This document shows, in pieces, positions 25,545 through 32,551 of a DNA stretch of 33,766 nucleotides; position 1 is the stretch's first letter, and every line of letters starts with the position of its first letter. Below the pieces are notes generated by a model, which saw only the letters and a list, made by a program, of their open reading frames with translations, had not been told where the DNA came from and did no database searches. Source of the DNA: an uncultured Prevotella sp. (lineage in GTDB: Bacteria > Bacteroidota > Bacteroidia > Bacteroidales > Bacteroidaceae). The translations under genes and the position numbers were made by a program. Location of the stretch: contig URSZ01000009.1 of the NCBI GenBank assembly GCA_900550635.1, forward strand, positions 1 through 33,766, read 5' to 3'.

Positions 25545-26893
25545 TTCAGGTCGGTTATTTTGCCTACGAGGGCTGTTTTGTCATCATTGAATCCTTCGAG
25601 CAGAACTTCTACAATGGTATTGTCGAACGCTTCAGCCGATTTTGCCGGCAATTCGACGCGGATATAGTTGTCGGTGAACCCGTGCAGCGTTTCACCGTGC
25701 AACGCATGCTCGACGAGCACTTTCCTTTTTGTTCCAATATATTTATTGTAAAAAGCCTTACGTTTTTGTTCCGACAGTTCAATTAACCTTTGCGAACGCT
25801 CGTGCTTTACTTCGGGCGACACCACGTAGGGAATTTTCAATGCCTGCGTTCCCGGACGCTCGGAGTAGGAGAAAACGTGCAGTTGCGCAAAGTCGAGTTC
25901 TGAAAGAAACCTGAATGTCTCTTCGAAAAGCTCGTCGGTCTCTCCTCGCGTTCCTACAATTACGTCTATTCCTATGAATGCGTCAGGTATTACAGAATGT
26001 ATGGTGGAAATTTTTCTTGCAAAAAGTTCTGTGTCGTATTTGCGTTTCATCAATTTCAGCACAGTGTCGCTTCCGCTTTGCAGCGGAATGTGAAAGTGCG
26101 GCATAAAACTGCGAGAGGAAGAGCAGAATGATATTATCTCGTCGGTAAGCAGGTTCGGCTCTATTGAAGAAATCCTGTATCGTTCGATGTTGGCAACTTT
26201 GTCGAGTGATTTCAACAGATTCTCGAATGTCTCGCCTGTAGTTCGTCCGAAGTCGCCTATGTTGACGCCTGTAATAACAATTTCTTTGCCTCCAGTCGCG
26301 GCTACTTCCTGAGCCTGCTCTATTAGTGAAGCAATGGAGGGATTGCGGCTGCGTCCACGTGCGTAAGGGATGGTACAGTAAGTGCAAAAGTAATTGCAAC
26401 CGTCTTGTACTTTAAGGAAGTAGCGCGTCCGGTCGCCTTTGGAACATGATGGGAAAAAAGTTTTTATTCCGGATGTAGGACAACCGAGAACGCATGGCAT
26501 GTTTCCTTCCTGTGAAATGCTCTTGTTGTGGAGGTATTCGGATATATACTCTATAATATGTCCTTTCTTTTCTGTTCCAACAACGAGGTCGACACCCTCG
26601 ATTCCTGAAATCTCTTCCGGTTTCAGTTGTGCGTAGCAACCGGTTACAACAATGGTTGCGCCAGGGTTGTCTTTTATTAGTTTGTGTATAGTTTGCCGGC
26701 ATTTGTGGTCGGCCATGCCCGTGACGGAACATGTGTTGATGATACATATGTCGGCGTTTGATTTACTTTCGGATATTGTAACTCCTGCGGCCCTCAACTT
26801 GTCTTCGATAGTTGCCGTTTCGGCAAAATTCAGCTTGCAGCCGAGTGTTTGCAATGCGGCTTTCAAACCGGCAAGGTTGTTGATTTTCGACAT
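25541..26893 (-). CDS. mtaB: tRNA (t6A37) methylthiotransferase MtaB
   Basis: MtaB converts t6A at position 37 of some tRNAs to ms2t6A with two iron-sulphur clusters and SAM. The 450-residue protein has the UPF0004 domain with cysteines C19 (TLGCK), C55 (NTCS) and C86 (TGCYA) for the auxiliary cluster. The radical SAM motif is C166-x3-C170-x2-C173 (CNYFCTYC). A C-terminal TRAM domain covers about 385-450. Length is typical. The frame starts a three-gene run joined by ATGA overlaps. A Sua5/YciO gene that would supply t6A is also in this window. Confidence 0.96.
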   Translation of the reverse strand: MSKINNLAGLKAALQTLGCKLNFAETATIEDKLRAAGVTISESKSNADICIINTCSVTGMADHKCRQTIHKLIKDNPGATIVVTGCYAQLKPEEISGIEGVDLVVGTEKKGHIIEYISEYLHNKSISQEGNMPCVLGCPTSGIKTFFPSCSKGDRTRYFLKVQDGCNYFCTYCTIPYARGRSRNPSIASLIEQAQEVAATGGKEIVITGVNIGDFGRTTGETFENLLKSLDKVANIERYRISSIEPNLLTDEIISFCSSSRSFMPHFHIPLQSGSDTVLKLMKRKYDTELFARKISTIHSVIPDAFIGIDVIVGTRGETDELFEETFRFLSELDFAQLHVFSYSERPGTQALKIPYVVSPEVKHERSQRLIELSEQKRKAFYNKYIGTKRKVLVEHALHGETLHGFTDNYIRVELPAKSAEAFDNTIVEVLLEGFNDDKTALVGKITDLK

Positions 26894-26926
26894 AAAAGTC
26901 TGTTTTGAAAACTCAATTTAGCATTG

Positions 26927-26934
26927 CAAAGGTA
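26927..26934 (-). promoter_or_regulatory. -7 box for the mtaB operon
   Basis: TACCTTTG on the minus strand matches TAnnTTTG, with TTTT, three of four matches, at the -33 position (26954-26957). It gives a leader of about 30 nt before mtaB. Confidence 0.5.
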
Positions 26935-27070
26935 ACAATATTAGGCGTTGCAGAAAAATAAAAAAGAATTTACAGTAATAATACCTTGTAAATTAGTTGA
27001 ATATGCGATTTCTCTTAAAAAAAATCTAAAAAAAACATACTCCGATGTACACCGTATTAGAAAAAGTACT

Positions 27071-27078
27071 TACCTTTG
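27071..27078 (+). promoter_or_regulatory. -7 box for the small lipoprotein gene
   Basis: TACCTTTG matches TAnnTTTG and lies 52 bp before the ATG. No TTTG is seen at the -33 position. The region from 26940 to 27070 is A/T-rich with an A tract (about 27017-27037) that may act as an upstream element. Confidence 0.5.
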
Positions 27079-27130
27079 CACTGTTTTTAATAGAAGCAAT
27101 TGATTGTTTTACTTTAAAAGAAAAGGAAAA

Positions 27131-27334
27131 ATGAAAAAGTTAGTATTCATGTTCGTAGCTCTCGCTGCTATGTCTTTCGCATCTTGCGGCGGCAACAAAA
27201 CTCAGGAAGCTCCTGTTGCTACAGATTCTGATTCTGTAGTTGTTGATTCTGCTGCTACTGACAGCGCAGCAACTGATACTGCTGCTGTTGACAGCGCTGC
27301 AGCTGCTACGGAAGAAGCTCCCGCTCAGGAGTAA
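27131..27334 (+). CDS. Small lipoprotein with an Asp/Ser/Ala/Thr-rich tail
   Basis: A 67-residue precursor. The signal peptide is MKKLVFMFVALAAMSFAS, with a lipobox ending at C19 (SFASC), so a lipid-anchored mature protein of about 49 residues is expected. The tail is low complexity: repeated D-S-A-A-T units and then Glu and Ala, acidic and probably disordered. Codons are dominated by GCT, GCA, ACT, GTT and TCT, like highly expressed genes in this order. An ATG nine codons earlier is in frame but would put charged residues before the signal peptide. It has its own -7 box and a strong terminator, hence a one-gene unit that is probably abundant. Function unknown. Confidence 0.85.
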   Translation: MKKLVFMFVALAAMSFASCGGNKTQEAPVATDSDSVVVDSAATDSAATDTAAVDSAAAATEEAPAQE

Positions 27335-27358
27335 TTTCGAGAGGAGAAGAGAGAATTG

Positions 27359-27394
27359 AAACCTGTAAGGACAAAGTCCTCGCAGGTTTTTTTT
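27359..27394 (+). terminator. Strong two-step hairpin terminator of the lipoprotein gene
   Basis: The outer stem AAACCTG (27359-27365) pairs with CAGGTTT (27383-27389). The inner stem AGGAC (27368-27372) pairs with GTCCT (27376-27380) around AAA. A run of eight T follows. It is the best one-way terminator in the window. Confidence 0.92.
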
Positions 27395-27524
27395 GTTTTC
27401 TAATTTTTCAAATGTCGTATATTTGTTAGGAACGGGTATAGGCATATTGTAGTGAAAAACGTCTGCCGGTTATGTGCAGAATGAGTATGGCTGTATTTGT
27501 CCGTATTTTAAGCACTATTTTCAC

Positions 27525-27651
27525 TCTGGTTTTCATGGAGCAAAAAATATGTCTGAGATATTTTAAAATACAAGGCACATATTTTAAAATATGTGCCTTG
27601 TATTTTTTCTTTTCTCCTATGTGGGTGTAATGTGGTGAAAATCAGTTTTCA
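27525..27651. repeat. Phased triple-core array, locus 7 (inverted copy of locus 6)
   Basis: Cores start at 27548, 27569 and 27590: TATGTCTGAGATA, TACAAGGCACATA and TATGTGCCTTGTA, with both spacers TTTTAAAA. Read on the minus strand the order and flanks repeat locus 6: an outer hairpin TGAAAA-N4-TTTTCA (27636-27651 on plus), then CCCACATAGGAG, the array, and TTTGCTCC (27537-27544 on plus as GGAGCAAA). It lies between the lipoprotein gene and the convergent rplI. Confidence 0.95.
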
Positions 27652-27932
27652 CTTTTTTTGTTCCGAAGCAGTTGTTTTTTTGTGTTCGGTTTACATTGGT
27701 TTTTTGTCCGAATTCGTGATTCCCGCAGTTGCCGCATCAGTTCGCGGATTATTGTAAAAGTAGCTTGAATGCGTTATAATGCCCCGGCGCTAATAAAATA
27801 TGTGTGATTCGTAATTGCTTGTTTTCATCTTAAAGCAGATGTTAGGCCGGAATACAGCCTAACATATTGGAATCACATGTGAAAGTATGGTGAACATGGT
27901 TGCGTAGTAAAAGGAATCTTGATGTTATTATG
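27652..27932. other. Non-coding stretch, no gene seen
   Basis: About 280 bp between array locus 7 and the hairpin behind rplI. Open frames here are short and lack credible composition. One small hairpin, TGTTAGGC (27840-27847) with GCCTAACA (27857-27864), has no T tract. I see no tRNA-like or riboswitch-like fold, but a small RNA cannot be excluded by eye. Confidence 0.5.
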
Positions 27933-27971
27933 CAACAAAGCCGCAGCAGTTTAACTGTTGCAGCTTTGTTG
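27933..27971 (-). terminator. Long imperfect hairpin downstream of rplI
   Basis: Two 19-bp arms (27933-27951 and 27953-27971) form a near-perfect dyad around a single central T, with two imperfect pairs. It lies about 47 bp past the rplI stop on the minus strand and is the likely end of the ribosomal protein operon. There is no clear U tract. Around it, AAGGAATC (27911-27918) can also pair with GATTCCTT (28004-28011), giving a larger nested structure. Confidence 0.5.
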
Positions 27972-28017
27972 GTTGAGTTATTATTTGCCGGTTTTTTAGT
28001 CCGGATTCCTTCTTTTG

Positions 28018-28524
28018 TTAAGCCTGTGCTTCTTCTACTTCAGCAGCGGGTTCGGCAGCTTCTTTGGTTTCGGCTTTTGCGTTTTCGTCAACAACATTGA
28101 ACGGAACGTTTACCGAAACTTCCTTGTGCAGATGTACTACTGCGTGATAGCTTCCAATTTCCTTTACATCCTTGACGTCGATTTTCTTGCGGTCGATGTC
28201 GAAGCCTTTTTCTTTAAGAAGATCGGATATTTGCAGTGAGTTCACAGAACCGTAAATTACACCGGTGGGGCTTACTTTTGTAGCAACCACCAATGCTTCG
28301 AGTTTAGAAAGCTGCTCAGCAAGTGCGAGTGCGTCGTTTTTGATTTTTTCGAGTTTGTGAGCACGCTGTTTCAGTTTTTCTTCCAAAACTTTCTTAGCCG
28401 ACTTGCTGGCTATTACGGCTTTCTTGTAGGGTATGAGGTAATTGCGGCCGTAGCCGTTTTTTACTTTTACAATATCGTCCTTGTATCCTAATCCTTGTAC
28501 GTCTTCTAACAGTATAATTTCCAT
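28018..28524 (-). CDS. rplI: 50S ribosomal protein L9
   Basis: L9 binds 23S rRNA near the L1 stalk and reaches toward the neighbouring ribosome. The 168-residue product has the N-terminal RNA-binding domain (about 1-50) with GLGYKDDIVKVKNGYGRNYL, then a connecting helix (about 45-75) and the C-terminal domain. The tail beyond about 148 is rich in Ala and Glu, a common Bacteroidales extension. It is the last gene of the S6-S18-L9 operon, 18 bp after rpsR. Confidence 0.97.
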   Translation of the reverse strand: MEIILLEDVQGLGYKDDIVKVKNGYGRNYLIPYKKAVIASKSAKKVLEEKLKQRAHKLEKIKNDALALAEQLSKLEALVVATKVSPTGVIYGSVNSLQISDLLKEKGFDIDRKKIDVKDVKEIGSYHAVVHLHKEVSVNVPFNVVDENAKAETKEAAEPAAEVEEAQA

Positions 28525-28542
28525 TGTGTGTCCTCCTTCTTT

Positions 28543-28812
28543 TTATTTCATCAAATCAGTTACGAATGGAAGAAGAGCGAGATGACGTGCACGCTTAACT
28601 GCCTGGGCAATACGACGCTGGTATTTCAGTGAAGTTCCGGTTATGCGGCGGGGAAGTATTTTTCCTTGCTCGTTCAGGAATTTCTTCAAGAATTCAGGGT
28701 CTTTGTAGTCAATGTATTTGATTCCGCTCTTTTTGAAACGGCAGTATTTCTTTTTCTTAAGCTCTATTGTGGGCGGAGTTAAATATCTTATTTCTGATTG
28801 TTCCTGTGCCAT
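28543..28812 (-). CDS. rpsR: 30S ribosomal protein S18
   Basis: S18 binds the 16S platform as a heterodimer with S6. The 89-residue basic protein carries CRFKKSGIKYIDYKDPEFLK and the S18 signature GKILPRRITGTSLKYQRR, then IAQAVKRARHLALLPF. Length is normal. It starts 3 bp after the rpsF stop, so the two subunits of the dimer are made together. A single cysteine is present, so no zinc-type S18 is suggested. Confidence 0.98.
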   Translation of the reverse strand: MAQEQSEIRYLTPPTIELKKKKYCRFKKSGIKYIDYKDPEFLKKFLNEQGKILPRRITGTSLKYQRRIAQAVKRARHLALLPFVTDLMK

Positions 28813-28815
28813 TGT

Positions 28816-29163
28816 TTATTCCTCCTCTTTCTTTTCTTTTTTGTTGCGGCGTTTTTCAGCGTATTGCGCTGCGTATTTCTCCATCTTGACTGTAATGAAG
28901 CGGATTACTCTTTCGTCACGGCGGTATTCGGTTTCCAGCTGTTGGATAAGAGTAGGCTCTGCCTTGAATTCAAACAGGATGTAGAAGCCTGTTGATTTTT
29001 TCTCAATGGGGTAAGCCAATTTTTTCAGTCCCCAATTCTCCTCGTTCAAGAGTTCTGCGTTGTTTTTAGTCAGAATCCCTTTGAATTTTTCAACCGTTTC
29101 CTTCATCTGCTCTGCAGACAAAACGGGAGTAAGTATGAAAACGGTTTCGTACTGGTTCATCAT
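28816..29163 (-). CDS. rpsF: 30S ribosomal protein S6
   Basis: S6 partners S18 on the small-subunit platform. The 115-residue product shows NQYETVFILTPVLS at the N-terminus and EENWGLKKLAYPIEKKSTGFYILFEF, the typical S6 core. A Lys/Glu-rich tail (RRNKKEKKEEE) follows. Two ATG codons stand in tandem at the start, and either could be used. It heads the S6-S18-L9 operon, has an exact consensus promoter, and is divergent from a marR gene. The leader is only about 30 nt, leaving little room for an autoregulatory S6-S18 RNA site. Confidence 0.98.
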   Translation of the reverse strand: MMNQYETVFILTPVLSAEQMKETVEKFKGILTKNNAELLNEENWGLKKLAYPIEKKSTGFYILFEFKAEPTLIQQLETEYRRDERVIRFITVKMEKYAAQYAEKRRNKKEKKEEE

Positions 29164-29196
29164 TTACTATAAAGTTTTTGTTTGTGAAATCGGGTG

Positions 29197-29227
29197 CAAA
29201 TTTACGGTTTTATTTTTTATTGGCAAA
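29197..29227 (-). promoter_or_regulatory. Consensus promoter of the rpsF-rpsR-rplI operon
   Basis: On the minus strand TTTG (29224-29227), 19 bp, then TAAATTTG (29197-29204): an exact TTTG-N19-TAnnTTTG match. It fits strong housekeeping transcription of a ribosomal operon. Confidence 0.85.
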
Positions 29228-29277
29228 ACGTTGTAAGTTCTATTTTAAGACGTTGCCGGTATTACTTATTAAAATAT

Positions 29278-29285
29278 TATTTTTG
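29278..29285 (+). promoter_or_regulatory. -7 box for the marR gene
   Basis: TATTTTTG matches TAnnTTTG, 20 bp before the ATG at 29306. A TTG at 29253-29255 lies upstream at slightly too long a distance (22 bp). It is divergent from the rpsF promoter in a 142-bp gap. Confidence 0.45.
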
Positions 29286-29305
29286 TATCAAAGCTTATTG
29301 TGCGA

Positions 29306-29764
29306 ATGGAACCTCTTGTTGATATTGACGTGCGATTGATATTTGCCATTTTGAACGGCAAGGTGTCGGCGGCCATAAGCCGCAAGTTGTTGCATAATTT
29401 TCATGCGGCGGGGCTTGACCTTACGCCGGAGCAGTGGAATGTGCTGCAGCATTTGAAGCAGCGCGACGGTGTGTCGCAGCAGGATTTGTGCGACGCAATG
29501 TACAAGGACAAGCCCGGAATGGTAAGGCTGATAAACTCGATGGTGTTCCTCAACCTCGTTACGCGTACACCCAACCGTTTTGACCGGCGCAAAAACATAA
29601 TCCGCCTTACGCAAAAGGGTATTGACATGCAGGAGTCGGCCATACGCGTGGCGTTGCTTACATTGAAGGAAGCGTTGCGGGGATTGAGCTTGAACGAGAT
29701 TCGCACGTCGCAGGATGTGTTGCGCAGGGTTTTTGAGAATACGGCGGGCGAACATAGGCAATAG
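29306..29764 (+). CDS. MarR family transcriptional regulator
   Basis: A 152-residue winged-helix regulator, cytoplasmic and presumably a dimer. N- and C-terminal helices flank the DNA-binding part at about residues 40-110: LTPEQWNVLQHLKQRDGVSQQDLCDAMYKDKPGMVRLINSM is the helix-turn-helix (split as LTPEQWNVLQ and SQQDLCDAMY), and RRKNIIRLTQKG is the wing. A GTG two codons earlier is also in frame; the ATG is preferred. It is divergent from rpsF, a placement I recall from other Bacteroidales. It may control itself or the adjacent operon; nothing in the sequence shows the ligand. Confidence 0.92.
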   Translation: MEPLVDIDVRLIFAILNGKVSAAISRKLLHNFHAAGLDLTPEQWNVLQHLKQRDGVSQQDLCDAMYKDKPGMVRLINSMVFLNLVTRTPNRFDRRKNIIRLTQKGIDMQESAIRVALLTLKEALRGLSLNEIRTSQDVLRRVFENTAGEHRQ

Positions 29765-29854
29765 GCCACTTTGCAGCAGGCCTAAGGCCTAACGATACTT
29801 TCAGGGATATTTGAAACCATGCAATAAGCCAAGATTCTCCACTCTTGCTAGGTA

Positions 29855-29925
29855 GAAAAAATATGTCTGACATATTTTAAATTATGTCAGACATATTTTG
29901 AATTATCTCAGAGATATTTTTTCTT
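29855..29925. repeat. Phased triple-core array, locus 8 (S, S, S)
   Basis: Cores start at 29862, 29883 and 29904: TATGTCTGACATA, TATGTCAGACATA and TATCTCAGAGATA, with spacers TTTTAAAT and TTTTGAAT. All three cores are perfect 6+1+6 palindromes, and the first two are also mutual inverted repeats. The GGAGCAAA flank is not recognisable. It lies between convergent marR and rprY, and could serve as terminator for both. Confidence 0.95.
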
Positions 29926-29946
29926 TTGCCTAAGGGCGTTGGTTTT

Positions 29947-30639
29947 TTAGTTGGGTATAATCAGCTTGTAGCCCTTTCCGTGTATGTTTATAATCTCTAC
30001 GTTTGAATCCGGGCGCAGGTGCTTACGCAACTTTGTAATGTAAACGTCCATGCTGCGGGCGTTGAAGTAGTTGTCGTCAACCCAGATTGTTTTCAGTGCG
30101 AAGTCGCGTTGCAGTATTTCGTTTGCGTGTTCGCAAAGAAGTTTGAGCAAGTCGCATTCCTTGGTTGTGAGTTTTGTAACGTCCTCGCCGCGGGTAAGCG
30201 TTTGTTTCTGCGTGTCGAATACGAAACTTCCTATCTGGTATGTGGTGGCTTCGTTGTTCTTCTTTCCGTTCACGCGGCGCAGTATTGCCTCAATGCGGAA
30301 TACGAGTTCTTCCATCGAGAAAGGTTTCGTGATATAGTCGTCTGCTCCGATTTTGAAGCCGTTCAGTATGTCTCCCTTCAGTGTTTTTGCCGTGAGGAAG
30401 ATGATAGGTATCTCGGCGTTCAGCTGCCGGATTTCACGAGCCAGTGTAAAGCCGTCCTTTTTAGGCATCATAACGTCAAGCACGCAGATGTCGTATTTGT
30501 TTTTCATGAAGGCGCGGAAGCCTAACTCACCGTCTTGGCACAGCTCGGTGTCGAAGCCTTTGGCTTGAAGGTATTCGCGTAACAGGGTGCCTAAGTTTTC
30601 GTCGTCCTCGCAGAGGAGAATTCTCATTTGTTCTTCCAT
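29947..30639 (-). CDS. rprY: Response regulator RprY (OmpR family)
   Basis: The DNA-binding partner of sensor kinase RprX. The 230-residue product has a receiver domain (about 5-120) with acidic pocket E11-D12, phospho-acceptor D55 (CVLDVMMP), T83 and K105 (ITKPFS). A winged-helix output domain (about 132-228) has TKLTTKECDLLKLL and RSMDVYITKLRKHL. The sequence is very close to what I recall of B. fragilis RprY. It follows rprX by a single base, so the pair is cotranscribed. In this order RprY has been linked to stress and envelope control. Confidence 0.95.
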   Translation of the reverse strand: MEEQMRILLCEDDENLGTLLREYLQAKGFDTELCQDGELGFRAFMKNKYDICVLDVMMPKKDGFTLAREIRQLNAEIPIIFLTAKTLKGDILNGFKIGADDYITKPFSMEELVFRIEAILRRVNGKKNNEATTYQIGSFVFDTQKQTLTRGEDVTKLTTKECDLLKLLCEHANEILQRDFALKTIWVDDNYFNARSMDVYITKLRKHLRPDSNVEIINIHGKGYKLIIPN

Positions 30640-30640
30640 A

Positions 30641-32206
30641 TTAGTTTTGTTTTTTGATTATTGGTAATGATATTATGAATTTTGTTCCTTGACCGAATTC
30701 GCTTTCGGCGTGTATGTTTCCTTCGTGCACGTCGACAATGGATTTTACGTATGCCAGTCCGAGGCCGAATCCTTTCACGTCGTGCCTGTCGCCGGTGTGT
30801 ACGCGGTAGAAGCGCCCGAATATTTTGTGCAGGTCCTCGCGCCGTATTCCTATGCCGTTGTCGGCAATGCACATTATTATATGCGAGCCCTCGTTGCGGG
30901 TTGAAATGTTCAGCTGCAGCTCCACATTTTCGCGCCGGTATTTAAGCGCGTTGTCCAGCAGGTTGAACACTACGTTTGTCATGTGCATTTCGTCGGCAAA
31001 CACGGTGGCGTTCTTTGCGGACAGGTCTGTGGTTAGCGTTCCTCCTACGTTTTTTACTTTTATGGTATATGTGTGTGCAACGTCGGCTATGAGGTTGTTC
31101 AAATTAATCTCACGTTTGTTGTATCTTGCTTTGTTGCGTTCGAACAATGATATTTGCAATACTTTTTCAACCTGGAAGCGCAGCCGCTTGGTCTCGTCGT
31201 TGATTACTCCCGAAAGTTGCTCGAACATCTTTCCGCTCTTTGCCACCGCTGGGTCTGCCAGCATTTGTGCAGCAAGCGATATTGTGGATATTGGTGTTTT
31301 GAACTCGTGTGTCATGTTGTTGATGAAATCGTTTTTCATCTCGGTGTATTTTCTTTGGCGGAACACGAGTATCATTGTGAATATGTATGTTGCCAGCAAT
31401 ATTATCGACAATATGAGTGCCGGAATGATGAACCGCACGCTGCTGAATATGTATTTTCCCATGTCGGGGAAGTGCAGCTTGATGACAGTCATGTTTTCGG
31501 GCGGGTCGTTGGGGAAGAGTATCCTTGTAAAGGAGTGTTCGGACCCTTTGGCGTCGTAATCGGAGCAACGGTAGAGCTCGCGGCCTTCGCGCGTGAGGAT
31601 TTGGAAGTGGTATGGCAGTTTTACGCCGTTGCTTTCGAGTTCGTATTTAAGTCTGCCGTCGAGAACGCGGAAGTCCACGCGCTCGTTTATTGGTTTTTTG
31701 CCCGATTCGGAAAGCAGGAAGAATATCACGACGTCGATTTTCCTATGATGGAAAACAAAACGCTTGATTATAATGTCCTAAAATTCCAAGCACGTACCTA
31801 TCGATCTTTTGGGGCCTTGATGGGTTATGTCCTTTGAAAATTTGGGTATCTTCATGCCGGGCATCATGCGCAGTTGCGGCCCTGACAATGTGCTGTCGTT
31901 TATGATTGGAGGATACAGGTGCGACTTGAACTGTTTGTCCGAGGCCTTTTTCGATACAGCAGTATCTTCGGGTGTGGTTTTTTCCTCGGTTTTCAGGTAT
32001 TTTTTTGCGTCGTTCAGCAGTCCGCGCTGTGTTTCGTCCAATTCTATTGTATAGATTACCCTGTTGATACTGCGGTTCACGGATTCGGTGAACTGCTCCC
32101 TGCGCATCTCAAGTATTTCTTCAAGGTAACTCAGTTGCAAATACAATAATATGGTGAAGCAAATGCCCACCACTATTGCAATTATACGCATTGTTGATTT
32201 CTTCAT
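30641..32206 (-). pseudogene. rprX: Sensor kinase RprX, full-length frame with one in-frame TAG
   Basis: One frame of 522 codons, the length of RprX, is broken only by TAG at 31778-31780 (codon 143). The first part (142 residues) has an N-terminal membrane segment (about 7-24) and the start of the sensor domain. The second part includes the rest of the sensor domain, a second membrane segment (full-length about 259-283), HisKA with the phospho-acceptor histidine at about 300 (MTHEFKTPIS), and the ATPase motifs VFNLLDNALKY, DNGIGI and GFGLGLAYVK. The longest downstream piece begins at a GTG (31729). The bases beside the stop align with RprX without an indel, which points to a nonsense change or a base error. 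rprY follows and is intact. Confidence 0.85.
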
Positions 32207-32551
32207 ACGGCAAATATAAAAAACGTAGTTAATGTCTGTTCCGGTTTAGATATTTTAAAAATACGGATTTTAACATTATTAACCTTATTCGTTCACTGAA
32301 ATTGCTTTATCGTTAATTATAAATATCGATTCAAGTGTAATATGTCTGATTTTTTTACATAATTATTGCTGGTTCTTGTTACGCCATATTAATAAAGTGC
32401 CTTTTCGCGTATGCAAGGTGCTCTTTATTGTAAAGGCTTTTTTAGCGGATACCGGCTGATGTTGGTGCAGCATGTTCCCGGAAGCGGGCAAAACAGACAA
32501 AGCATGCGCCTAAAACGGGGATAAAAAACAGCAGATTTTTTGGCGGGAGAA
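32207..32551. other. A/T-rich upstream region of rprX, no gene seen
   Basis: About 345 bp upstream of rprX. TATATTTG on the minus strand (32210-32217) matches the -7 box but lies only 4 bp from the ATG, which would make the transcript leaderless, so it may be chance. A lone TATGTCTGA at 32341-32349 resembles half of an array core but has no phased partner. No credible open frame was found. Confidence 0.45.

Noticed and set aside
27900..28100. 66-codon plus-strand frame downstream of rplI
   Set aside because: It covers the long hairpin and the antisense end of rplI and has low-complexity Leu/Phe/Arg composition.
30641..32206. A frameshift in rprX
   Set aside because: The two pieces are in the same frame: the next piece begins 17 codons after the TAG without a change of phase, so no indel is involved.
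32341..32352. A tenth array locus upstream of rprX
   Set aside because: Only TATGTCTGA matches. There is no 13-bp core, TTTYRAAW spacer or second unit at 21 bp, so chance or an old remnant is as likely.
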